Assembly: GCA_900544295.1 (NCBI GenBank)
Contig: UQUO01000061.1
Coordinates: 1 to 11,059 of the forward strand
From: an uncultured Eubacteriales bacterium
Lineage (GTDB): Bacteria; Bacillota; Clostridia; Oscillospirales; Oscillospiraceae
Direction: 5' to 3'
DNA: 11,059 bases
Positions 1 through 6,230 of the stretch are shown here, one piece after another (within the stretch, counting starts at the first letter, position 1; each line of letters opens with the position of its first letter). Below the pieces are notes generated by a model. That model saw nothing but the letters and a program-made list of their open reading frames with translations. It was not told the origin of the DNA and did not search any database. The position numbers and the translations under genes were made by a program.

Positions 1-68
1 CAGGAGGGGGTAAAGGGGGGACCCTCGCCGGGGGTCCCCCCTTTGCGGGCGGCCTAAGCCGCCCGCAG
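1..68. repeat. Double-hairpin intergenic repeat, copy 1
   Basis: Two adjacent perfect hairpins are visible. The first pairs AAAGGGGGGACCC (12-24) with GGGTCCCCCCTTT (32-44) around a 7-nt loop TCGCCGG. The second pairs GCGGGCGGC (45-53) with GCCGCCCGC (58-66) around loop CTAA. A nearly identical copy lies at 5825-5893, differing by one extra T before the first stem and by a different second loop (TCCC). It probably continues to the left of the window as the tail of a longer post-gene repeat, as copy 2 does behind the ABC operon. No coding potential was recognised. Function is unknown; a transcript-end or REP-like element is an inference. Confidence 0.85.
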
Positions 69-80
69 TTATTCCACGCC

Positions 81-106
81 GGGCGGGGGTGGAACCCCGC
101 CCCTAC
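81..106. repeat. GC-rich hairpin with CGCCCCTAC tail
   Basis: GGGCGGGG (81-88) pairs with CCCCGCCC (95-102) around GTGGAA, followed by CTAC. A related hairpin stands at 505-530 (GGGCGGG with CCCGCCC), again ending in CGCCCCTAC. The same CGCCCCTAC end also occurs at 5932-5940 and 6166-6174. This marks a second dispersed hairpin family, distinct from the GTCGGGGAC-type units at 151, 282, 351 and 5995. Confidence 0.6.
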
Positions 107-124
107 GGGGGCTTGCGGAACGTG

Positions 125-376
125 GTGGGGCTGGCGATGGACGAAGGAAAGGGTCGTCGGGGACGCCGTCCCCTACGGCGGGTGGGAAACGGGCCGTGCG
201 CCGCGGGATTTACTGCGAGATCATCACACGTCCGGGCAGGGGCTGGCGGAACGTGGTGAGGACGGCGTGGGCCGTGAGGGCGGGACGTCGGGGACGCCGT
301 CCCCTACAGGGCTGGTGCGACGCCGTGGGGTCGGCGTTGACCGTGACAGCGGGACGTCGGGGACGCCGTCCCCTAC
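125..376. repeat. Three imperfect 52-bp repeat units (intergenic)
   Basis: Units lie at 125-176, 256-307 and 325-376. Each starts GTGGGG or GTGAGG and ends in a 26-bp core GGGNCGTC-GGGGACGCCGTCCCCTAC that folds into a GGGGAC-GCC-GTCCCC hairpin. The unit starts are 131 and 69 bp apart, so these are spaced rather than head-to-tail copies. Flanks are also shared. GCGGAACGTGGTG occurs before units 1 and 2 (116-128, 246-258), and a GGGATTTACTG / GGGTTTACTG tail follows units 1 and 3. The core recurs at 5995-6020. Reading frames crossing this stretch are not credible genes. Confidence 0.8.
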
Positions 377-504
377 GGGTTGCGGCGGGACTTGACCGCG
401 TGCCGTAGGGTTTACTGGATGCGGGTCGCGGCGTTTTCATCATTTGCGGGTCCGTCCACGACGGGGAGGCTGCGGCTCCATGGGGCTCGTGGTCATCCGA
501 CGGC

Positions 505-530
505 GGGCGGGAGTAGGACCCCGCCCCTAC
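505..530. repeat. GC-rich hairpin, related to 81-106
   Basis: GGGCGGG (505-511) pairs with CCCGCCC (520-526) around an 8-nt loop and is followed by CTAC. It belongs to the same CGCCCCTAC-ended family as 81-106. The rest of 377-630 shows no gene or recognisable site. Confidence 0.5.
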
Positions 531-630
531 AGGGGACGCCAGCCTTTCGGGAGTGCGTCTTGCAAAATGCCGTTCAGGCCGCAGGCGATCGTGCATTGAG
601 GGCGGCAAAAGCGGCTTTTCCTCAGTACTA

Positions 631-659
631 TTGCATGATTGGGAAAAAGGTGGTAGAAT
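631..659 (+). promoter_or_regulatory. Probable promoter of the 690-1157 gene
   Basis: A TAGAAT -10 (654-659, one mismatch to TATAAT) follows TTGCAT (631-636) by exactly 17 nt. This predicts a start near 666 and a short leader of about 24 nt carrying the GGGAGG ribosome site. The -35 is weak (only TTG conserved). Another TTGCAT with the same 17-nt spacer serves as the candidate -35 before ssnA (7710). Confidence 0.5.
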
Positions 660-689
660 GTCGAAAGTGTGTTCTGGGAGGTTTGCTCT

Positions 690-1157
690 ATGGAAATGAA
701 AATTATGTACGGCGCGCTCATATTTGTTGCCGGGTGGTTTTACTTCTACATCTGTATCAGGCAGCTCATCTTCGACTTCACCGTGGGTTATCCGCTCATC
801 TCCAAGTTCGGCAAGGCCGGGGAGAACATCTTCGCCCCTACCGGGGCCAGGAGAATGAACACCATCTCCGTTTTCATCTGGCTCATCATCTGCGTGGGGC
901 TCGGCTTCCTCGTGGTACACTTCGCCGCGCTCTACCTGACCATCAGCTTCTTTGTCGGCGCAGCGCTGGGCATAGTCATCTACGCCAAAAAGCTCGGCCC
1001 ACGCACGAAAAGCAACTTTGAGGCCTTCTGCCGCACCTACTGCCGCTTCGTCCCCGACGACGACCTGCGCCAGGCCATGGCCCAGGCAGACCTGCCCAAG
1101 ATGCGCGCAGCCCTGCGCGCCCTCGGCTCCGACCTCAAGCTTGACGTGGAAAAGTAA
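690..1157 (+). CDS. Small three-helix membrane protein, unknown function
   Basis: This is a 155-residue protein I cannot assign to a named family. Three hydrophobic segments are visible, at about residues 6-27, 58-79 and 81-100. A loop rich in G, K and R (about 38-57) separates the first two. A soluble, mixed-charge C-terminal tail of about 50 residues (from NFEAFCRTYC on) is predicted to form helices. There is no signal peptide cleavage site, catalytic motif or metal motif. ATG at 690 is chosen because GGGAGG (676-681) sits 8 nt upstream; a GTG at 669 in the same frame has no such site. The gene is monocistronic: it has its own promoter and is followed 20 nt later by a strong hairpin. It precedes a MarR-ABC operon on the same strand but is separated by that terminator, so a shared function is not indicated. 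Confidence 0.8.
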   Translation: MEMKIMYGALIFVAGWFYFYICIRQLIFDFTVGYPLISKFGKAGENIFAPTGARRMNTISVFIWLIICVGLGFLVVHFAALYLTISFFVGAALGIVIYAKKLGPRTKSNFEAFCRTYCRFVPDDDLRQAMAQADLPKMRAALRALGSDLKLDVEK

Positions 1158-1177
1158 GCAGAATTCACAAATTATTA

Positions 1178-1218
1178 ACAGCGCCCCTGTTGACATCTAA
1201 CAGGCGGCGCTGTATTAT
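1178..1218 (+). terminator. Intrinsic terminator hairpin overlapping the next promoter
   Basis: ACAGCGCC-CCTGTT (1178-1191) pairs with AACAGGCGGCGCTGT (1199-1213) with a single bulged base and loop GACATCT. It is followed by the T-rich ATTATTT. It starts 20 nt after the stop of the membrane-protein gene and can end that transcript. The A/T-rich left flank would let it act in both directions. The loop and right arm are also the -35 and spacer of the marR promoter. Confidence 0.75.
1190..1218 (+). promoter_or_regulatory. Strong housekeeping promoter of the marR-ABC operon
   Basis: TTGACA (1190-1195, perfect consensus), a 17-nt spacer, then TATTAT (1213-1218, one mismatch) form a near-ideal sigma-A promoter. 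The predicted start is near 1225, about 50 nt before the marR ATG. A promoter this strong fits a system held off by a repressor. The operator candidates at 1234-1261 lie just downstream of the start site. Confidence 0.85.
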
Positions 1219-1233
1219 TTACATCGCGTTTAT

Positions 1234-1261
1234 TTAGGGTTCTAACTATTAGTCAACTAAT
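1234..1261. promoter_or_regulatory. Probable MarR operator (two dyads)
   Basis: A 14-bp palindrome ATTAGT-CA-ACTAAT (1248-1261) and a second dyad TTAG-N4-CTAA (1234-1245) lie between the predicted transcription start and the ribosome site. The first closely resembles the SlyA/MarR-type consensus TTAGCAAGCTAA. Bound repressor here would block promoter clearance, so autoregulation of marR and the exporter is the natural reading. Binding by the adjacent MarR protein is inferred. Confidence 0.7.
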
Positions 1262-1275
1262 CATTGGAGGTCAAG

Positions 1276-1764
1276 ATGAAAAGATGCATGGGAGCCGATG
1301 ACGCTGTGCTCTCCAGCCCGGCCTGGCGCTACCGGATGCTGCACGTAGCGCACCGGACGGCCACGGACACGCTGCTCGATAAGCACGGCGTCAAGGATTT
1401 TGGTCACCCCTTCATCCTCTTCCTGCTGGAAAACTGCGGGGAGGACGGCAGCTTCGAGATGCAGAAGGAGCTGTCTAAGCGCCTGCGCATCTCCCCCGCC
1501 TCGGTGACCGCGGCGCTGAAAGCCCTGGAAAAGCAGGGCTGCATAGTGCGCGAGGCCCAGGAGAGCGACATGCGCCGCAAGCGCATAAGGATAACTGACA
1601 AGGGCCGCGAGGTCGCGCTCAGGTACAAAGAGGTGTTCACGGAGGTGGACGAGGCCATGTACCGCGGTTTCTCCGACGAGGAGCTCCGCGCCGTTTCGGC
1701 CTACTTCGAGCGCATAACGCAGAACCTGCGCGCGCTCTGCGAACAGGAGGACGGGCAATGCTGA
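1276..1764 (+). CDS. MarR-family transcriptional repressor
   Basis: This 162-residue DNA-binding regulator matches the usual MarR length. The winged helix-turn-helix spans about residues 58-110. It has a recognition helix region LSKRLRISPASVTAALKALE and a basic wing ESDMRRKRIRIT containing the conserved D-x-R pattern, followed by TDKG. The flanking N- and C-terminal helices should form the dimer interface and ligand pocket. ATG at 1276 is preferred over a TTG four codons upstream because GGAGG ends 5 nt before it and would overlap the TTG. The stop overlaps the start of the first ABC gene (ATGCTGA), so the two are translationally coupled. Family members next to multidrug-type exporters usually repress them and release on binding a toxic ligand. 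The palindromes just upstream support autorepression. The inducing ligand cannot be told from sequence. Confidence 0.9.
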   Translation: MKRCMGADDAVLSSPAWRYRMLHVAHRTATDTLLDKHGVKDFGHPFILFLLENCGEDGSFEMQKELSKRLRISPASVTAALKALEKQGCIVREAQESDMRRKRIRITDKGREVALRYKEVFTEVDEAMYRGFSDEELRAVSAYFERITQNLRALCEQEDGQC

Positions 1765-3506
1765 AACTATTCACAAAACACATCAAGGGCTATGAGAAGG
1801 ACGCGATAAAGTCCCCCCTCTTCATAGCCATAGAGGCCATATGCGAGCTGTTCCTGCCCCTGCTCATGGCCGACATCATAGACGTCGGCATAAACGGCGA
1901 CGGCGGCATGCCCTTCATCTGGAAGGCGGGTCTCGGGATGCTGGCCCTCTCGGTGCTCTCGCTCTACAGCGGCATGACCGCGGCGAAGAGCTCCTCCATA
2001 GCCAGCCAGGGCCTCGGCCGCAACCTCAGGCACGAGATGTTCGCCAAGATCCAGGATTTCTCCTTCGCGGACATTGACCGCTTCTCCTCCGCCTCCCTCA
2101 TAACGAGGCTAACGAACGACGTCAACACCATCCAGATGACCACCATGATGTGCCTGCGCATGCTCGTGCGCGCGCCTGTGCAGCTGCTCTCGGCCCTCGT
2201 CGTCTGCCTTACCATGAACGCGCGGCTGACCCTCGTCATCGCTGTGGTCATACCGGTGATGTGCCTGCTGCTATGGCTCATCATGCGTGCCTGCGAGAGG
2301 CTTTTCACCCGCTTCCAGCAGAAGATAGACGCCCTGAACGACACGGTGCAGGAAAACCTCATCGGCATCCGCGTGGTCAAGGCCTTCGTGCGCGGCGACT
2401 TTGAGCGGAAAAAGTTCAAGAAATCCAACGACGAGCTGCGCGACGCCGGCCTCGCCGCCGTCATGCGCGTCATACTCATCAGCCCCGTCATGATGCTCTC
2501 GATGTATGCCGCCATCCTCGGCGTCATGTGGTTCGGCGGCGGCTTCGTCGCCCGCGGCGAGCTGCTGCCCGGCGAGCTCTACGCCTTCTTCTCCTACATC
2601 GTGCAGGTGCTCATGAGCGTGCTCATGGTCGGTATGTGCCTGCTTATGCTGACCCGCGCCGTGGCCTGCGCGCGCCGCGTCTCCGAGGTCCTGGAGGCCG
2701 AGCCCGACATTTCCGACTCCCCCGACTGCGGCAGCCGTGAGCTGCCCGAGAGCCGCGGCAGGGTCGAATTCAAGAACGTCAACTTCAAATACAGCGCCTC
2801 CGGCACCGGCGACGACGTGCTCCACGGCATAGACCTCACCGTCGAGCCCGGGCAGTTCGTGGCCATCGTCGGCGGCACCGGCACCGGCAAATCAACGCTC
2901 GTGAACCTCATCCCCCGCTTCTACGACGTGACGGCGGGCCAGGTGCTCGTGGACGGCGTGGACGTGCGCGATTACCCCCTCGCGGAGCTGCGCAACCGCA
3001 TCGGTATGGTGCTCCAGACCAACGTGCTCTTCTCCGGCACGGTGAAAGAAAACCTGCTCTGGGGCCGGGCCGACGCCACGGATGAGGAGCTCGTCCAGGC
3101 GGCCAAGGACGCCCAGGCTTACGACTTCATCCAGGCCATGCCCCAGGGCTTCGACACCTGGCTCGACCAGGGCGGCGTGAACGTCTCAGGCGGTCAGAAG
3201 CAGCGGCTCTGCATCGCCCGCGCCATGCTCCGGCATCCGGCGATTCTCATACTGGACGACTCCACCTCCGCCGTGGACTCCGCCACCGAGGCGGAGATAC
3301 GCCGCTCCTTCAGCGAGAACCTGAAGGACACGACGGTCATCATCATCGCCCAGCGCATAAGCTCCGTCCGCTACGCCGACAAGATAGTCGTCCTCGACGA
3401 CGACCACATCGCCGCCGAAGGTACGCACGACGAGCTCATGGCCACTTGCGACATTTACCGCGAGATCTACCAGTCCCAGCAGGAAGGAGCGATAGACAAT
3501 GGCTGA
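1758..3506 (+). CDS. ABC exporter half-transporter with degenerate ATP site
   Basis: This 582-residue fused permease-ATPase has a six-helix type IV exporter domain (about 1-310) and a nucleotide-binding domain (about 335-582). Visible motifs are Walker A GGTGTGKS (372-379), Q-loop Q420, signature VSGGQ (476-480), and Walker B ILILDD with Asp501 where the catalytic Glu normally stands. The switch position is Gln532 (IIAQR) instead of His. An Asp in Walker B together with a Gln switch residue is the pattern of the non-catalytic half of heterodimeric exporters such as TM287/288, BmrCD and LmrCD. Its intact signature motif should complete the active site of the partner encoded next. It overlaps marR by 7 nt and the partner gene by 8 nt. 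Likely role: efflux of a drug, peptide or lipid-like compound across the membrane; the substrate is unknown. Confidence 0.93.
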   Translation: MLKLFTKHIKGYEKDAIKSPLFIAIEAICELFLPLLMADIIDVGINGDGGMPFIWKAGLGMLALSVLSLYSGMTAAKSSSIASQGLGRNLRHEMFAKIQDFSFADIDRFSSASLITRLTNDVNTIQMTTMMCLRMLVRAPVQLLSALVVCLTMNARLTLVIAVVIPVMCLLLWLIMRACERLFTRFQQKIDALNDTVQENLIGIRVVKAFVRGDFERKKFKKSNDELRDAGLAAVMRVILISPVMMLSMYAAILGVMWFGGGFVARGELLPGELYAFFSYIVQVLMSVLMVGMCLLMLTRAVACARRVSEVLEAEPDISDSPDCGSRELPESRGRVEFKNVNFKYSASGTGDDVLHGIDLTVEPGQFVAIVGGTGTGKSTLVNLIPRFYDVTAGQVLVDGVDVRDYPLAELRNRIGMVLQTNVLFSGTVKENLLWGRADATDEELVQAAKDAQAYDFIQAMPQGFDTWLDQGGVNVSGGQKQRLCIARAMLRHPAILILDDSTSAVDSATEAEIRRSFSENLKDTTVIIIAQRISSVRYADKIVVLDDDHIAAEGTHDELMATCDIYREIYQSQQEGAIDNG

Positions 3507-5691
3507 AAACAAAGGCAGGCAGGGCGGTCACGGCCCCGGCGGCCCCGGCGCGCGCGGCGGCTATCAGAAGCCCAAGGACGCAAAGCGCACCATGCTCCGA
3601 CTCATGAAGTATATTAGCGGCAAGAAATGGCTGCTCGTCATCGTTTTCCTCTGCGTCATCATAAGCTCTGTGGCAAGTATCGCCGGTACCTACCTCATCC
3701 GGCCCGTGCTCAACGAGCTGGTGGGCGGCGGCTCGCTCTCGGATAAGCTCGTCTACCTGGCGAAGATGCTCGCCGTCATGGCCTGCGTCTTCCTGCTCGG
3801 CGCCGTATGCACCTACGCGCAATCGGCCATAATGGCCCAGCTTGCCCATAGGGGCACCAACAAGCTGCGCGCCGAGCTCTTCGACAAGATGCAGGACCTG
3901 CCCCTCAACTTCTACGACAAGCACACCCACGGCGAGCTCATGAGCCGCTTCTCCAACGACGCGGACTATGTGCAGCAGATGCTGGAGCAGAGCATCGTCT
4001 CCGTCTTTTCCTCGGCGCTGCTCTTTGTGGGCATAGTCGCCGTCATGCTCTTCACCTGCGCGCCGCTCTTCCTCGTCACGCTCTTCGTGCTGGCGGCCAG
4101 CTTCTTTGCCATCCGCATAATCGGCGGGCGCAGCCGCAAGCTCTACCAGCGGCAGCAGCAGGCCCTGGGCGAGATGAACGGCAACATTCAGGAGATGATC
4201 GAGGGCCTGCGCGTCGTCAAAGCCTTCACCCACGAGGACGCCGCCCGCGCCCGCTTCGACGAGCTCAACGACGCCTACTTCGACGTCGCCAAGGACGCGA
4301 ACTTCTACGCCACAGCCATGATGCCCATCGTCGGCAACGTCATGAACATCGGCTACGCCATAACTTCCATCGTAGGCGGCCTCTTCGCCTTCGGCGGCAT
4401 CCTAGACCTGGGCGGTCTGGCGGTCTACCTCCAGTACGGCAGGCAGGTCTCCCAGCCCATGAGCCAGGTCTCCCAGCAGATGACCGCCCTGCTCTCCGCC
4501 CTTGCGGGCGCGGAGCGCATCTTTGAGATAATTGACATGCAGCCCGAGGTAGATGACGGCAAGGTCACCCTGGTACGCGCACAGAAGGACGAAAACGGCG
4601 CCATCAGCGAGAACACCGGCTCCGAGAGCTATCACACCTGGGCCTGGAAGGTGCCGCGTTCCTCCCGGCTGGTGCTTGTGCCGGTCATGGTGGAGCCGGA
4701 CGGCTCGCCCGTCGAGCTGGGCCAGGCCGTGCGCGAGGGCGGCGCGCTGCGCATGCTCCCGCCGAACGAGGACTCGCCCGAGGGCATCTGGGTCCGCGCC
4801 GAGCGGGACGGCACGCTCACCGAGGTCACGGACCTCGCAAGCCTCGCCTCCCACGGCTGGGCCTGGAAATACCCCGACAGGCAGGGCAGCAGCACGCTGC
4901 ACATCATAAGGGGCAGCGTCAGGAACGTGCCAGGCGAGGACTACTGCCTCACGGAGCTCAAGGGCGCAGTGCGCCTGAACGACGTGTGCTTCTCCTATGT
5001 GCCCGAAAAACCCATACTGAAGCACGTGAGCGTCTACGCAAACCCCGGCCAGAAGATAGCCTTCGTCGGCTCCACCGGCGCGGGCAAGACGACCATCACG
5101 AACCTTATAAACCGTTTCTACGAGATCGACTCCGGCATGATAACCTACGACGGCATCGACGTGTGCGACATCCGCAAGGACGACCTGCGGCGCTCGCTCG
5201 GCGCGGTGCTGCAGGACACGCACCTGTTCACCGGCACGGTCATGGACAACATCCGCTACGGCCGGCTGGACGCGACGGACGAGGAGTGCATCGCCGCGGC
5301 CAAGAGCGCGAACGCGCACAGCTTCATCCGCCGTTTGCCTGACGGCTACAACACCATGGTGACGGGCGACGGCGCGAACCTCTCGCAGGGCCAGCGCCAG
5401 CTGCTGGCCATCGCCCGCGCCGCCGTCGCCGACCCGCCGGTGATGGTGCTCGATGAGGCGACGAGCTCCATCGACACCCGCACGGAGCGGCACATTGAGA
5501 AGGGCATGGACGCCCTCATGGAGGGCCGGACCGTGTTCGTCATAGCCCACCGGCTCTCAACGGTGCGCAATTCCAACTGCATCGTCGTCATCGAGCACGG
5601 CGAGATCCAGGAAAAGGGCGGCCACGAGGCCCTGCTCGCGCAGAAGGGCCGCTACTACATGCTCTACACCGGCCAGCACATCCTCGACTGA
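3499..5691 (+). CDS. ABC exporter half-transporter, catalytic subunit with linker insert
   Basis: This 730-residue partner has a Gly-rich cytoplasmic N-terminus (1-25), a six-helix exporter domain (about 40-345) and an ATPase domain (about 488-730). Motifs are Walker A GSTGAGKT (524-531), Q572, signature LSQGQ (628-632, Gln for the first Gly), Walker B MVLDE with catalytic Glu653, and switch His684. So its Walker A/B form the canonical site with the partner's VSGGQ, while its own LSQGQ faces the degenerate site, as in TM288. It is 100-130 residues longer than usual. The extra is a hydrophilic insert at about 355-485 between the membrane and ATPase domains, with WAWK at both 381-384 and 454-457. 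ATG 3499 has AGGAAGGAG (3481-3489) upstream and overlaps the preceding gene by 8 nt. It is the last gene of the operon. Confidence 0.93.
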   Translation: MAENKGRQGGHGPGGPGARGGYQKPKDAKRTMLRLMKYISGKKWLLVIVFLCVIISSVASIAGTYLIRPVLNELVGGGSLSDKLVYLAKMLAVMACVFLLGAVCTYAQSAIMAQLAHRGTNKLRAELFDKMQDLPLNFYDKHTHGELMSRFSNDADYVQQMLEQSIVSVFSSALLFVGIVAVMLFTCAPLFLVTLFVLAASFFAIRIIGGRSRKLYQRQQQALGEMNGNIQEMIEGLRVVKAFTHEDAARARFDELNDAYFDVAKDANFYATAMMPIVGNVMNIGYAITSIVGGLFAFGGILDLGGLAVYLQYGRQVSQPMSQVSQQMTALLSALAGAERIFEIIDMQPEVDDGKVTLVRAQKDENGAISENTGSESYHTWAWKVPRSSRLVLVPVMVEPDGSPVELGQAVREGGALRMLPPNEDSPEGIWVRAERDGTLTEVTDLASLASHGWAWKYPDRQGSSTLHIIRGSVRNVPGEDYCLTELKGAVRLNDVCFSYVPEKPILKHVSVYANPGQKIAFVGSTGAGKTTITNLINRFYEIDSGMITYDGIDVCDIRKDDLRRSLGAVLQDTHLFTGTVMDNIRYGRLDATDEECIAAAKSANAHSFIRRLPDGYNTMVTGDGANLSQGQRQLLAIARAAVADPPVMVLDEATSSIDTRTERHIEKGMDALMEGRTVFVIAHRLSTVRNSNCIVVIEHGEIQEKGGHEALLAQKGRYYMLYTGQHILD

Positions 5692-5718
5692 GCCAAAGCC
5701 GGGCAGAAGCCCAGCCCA

Positions 5719-5802
5719 GCAAAAGTTTTTTGCCCCGCTTTTTTACAAAAAAGCGGGCAGGGTCCAGGGGCGGCGCCCCTGGCCGCGCGCCGCAGCGCAC
5801 GG
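5719..5802. repeat. Hairpin cluster behind the ABC operon, probable transcript end
   Basis: Four hairpins follow each other within 85 nt, starting 27 nt after the stop. GCAAAA-GTT-TTTTGC is at 5719-5733. CCCGCTTTTTT pairs with AAAAAAGCGGG at 5734-5757. CCAGGGGC-GGC-GCCCCTGG is at 5764-5782. CCGCGCGC-CGCA-GCGCACGG is at 5783-5802 with one mismatch. A T-run at 5726-5731 and the T-rich stem could end transcription of the ABC operon, though no hairpin has a textbook U-tract. It runs directly toward the double-hairpin repeat at 5825, so it is likely part of one long composite intergenic repeat. Confidence 0.65.
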
Positions 5803-5824
5803 AACGCCCCCATGCCAAAAAGCG

Positions 5825-5893
5825 CAGGAGGGGGTTAAAGGGGGGACCCTCGCCGGGGGTCCCCCCTTTGCGGGCGGCTCCCGCCGCCCGCAG
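5825..5893. repeat. Double-hairpin intergenic repeat, copy 2
   Basis: This matches 1-68 almost base for base. The first stem is 5837-5849 with 5857-5869 (13 bp, loop TCGCCGG). The second stem is 5870-5878 with 5883-5891 (9 bp, loop TCCC instead of CTAA). The stems are unchanged while the second loop differs, which points to conservation of the fold. The surrounding 5803-5824 and 5894-5994 stretches hold no gene. Confidence 0.85.
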
Positions 5894-5994
5894 CCTCACG
5901 CACTGCCATAGCGCCGGCAATGAACGAACCACGCCCCTACAGCGGATTTTGGGGTTGTCGCGTTTGTATTTACCGTGTGGTAGACGCAGGTGGC

Positions 5995-6113
5995 GGGACG
6001 TCGAGGACGCCGTCCCCTACAGGGCTGGTGCGTGTCTTACACGGTGCGCGCATACGGCAACGCACAAACGCACGTCACGAGAAACCCGTAGTGATCGCCG
6101 TCCCCGACGTACC
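5995..6113. repeat. MITE-like element with inverted repeat ends
   Basis: The left end 5995-6020 is the same 26-bp core as in the units at 151, 282 and 351, with one change (GTCGAGGAC). The right end 6085-6113 is a diverged copy in inverse orientation: it matches the reverse complement of the core plus its GGG flank at about 24 of 29 positions. The 119-bp span has no coding capacity. The ACAGGGCTGGTGCG following the left core is also found after the core at 282-307, so the homology extends beyond the core. Target-site duplications were not identified, so mobility is only a suggestion. Confidence 0.5.
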
Positions 6114-6126
6114 GCAAATCCAATAC

Positions 6127-6152
6127 AAAACGCCGCCCTTGGGCGGCGTTTT
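6127..6152. terminator. Bidirectional intrinsic terminator, distal
   Basis: AAAACGCCGCCC (6127-6138) and GGGCGGCGTTTT (6141-6152) are perfectly complementary around TT. The realistic stem is about 11 bp with a 4-nt loop, and T-rich sequence follows on either strand. On the minus strand it is the second terminator behind hyuA. On the plus strand it would stop read-through from the ABC side. Confidence 0.8.
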
Positions 6153-6180
6153 CACCTTTTCCCCCCGCCCCTACTGGCGC

Positions 6181-6214
6181 ACAAAAATGCCGCCCGTAGG
6201 GGCGGCATTTTTGT
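6181..6214. terminator. Bidirectional intrinsic terminator of hyuA
   Basis: ACAAAAATGCCGCCC (6181-6195) and GGGCGGCATTTTTGT (6200-6214) form a perfect 15-bp stem with loop GTAG, with an A-run on one side and a T-run on the other. It lies 16 nt after the hyuA stop on the minus strand and is a textbook terminator in that direction. It should work equally well on the plus strand. Confidence 0.88.
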
Positions 6215-6230
6215 TCATTCGCGGGGTATC

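Noticed and set aside
125..376. CRISPR array
   Set aside because: The repeats are 52 bp and imperfect, only three copies exist, spacing is uneven (79 and 17 bp between units), and no cas genes are nearby.
210..1196. Minus-strand open frame of 328 codons across the repeats and the membrane-protein gene
   Set aside because: It crosses a terminator, a promoter and the 52-bp repeats. It has no ribosome site and no recognisable protein features.
4402..5550. Minus-strand open frame of 382 codons opposite the second ABC gene
   Set aside because: Antisense shadow. The plus strand has complete Walker A, signature, Walker B and switch motifs across the same span.
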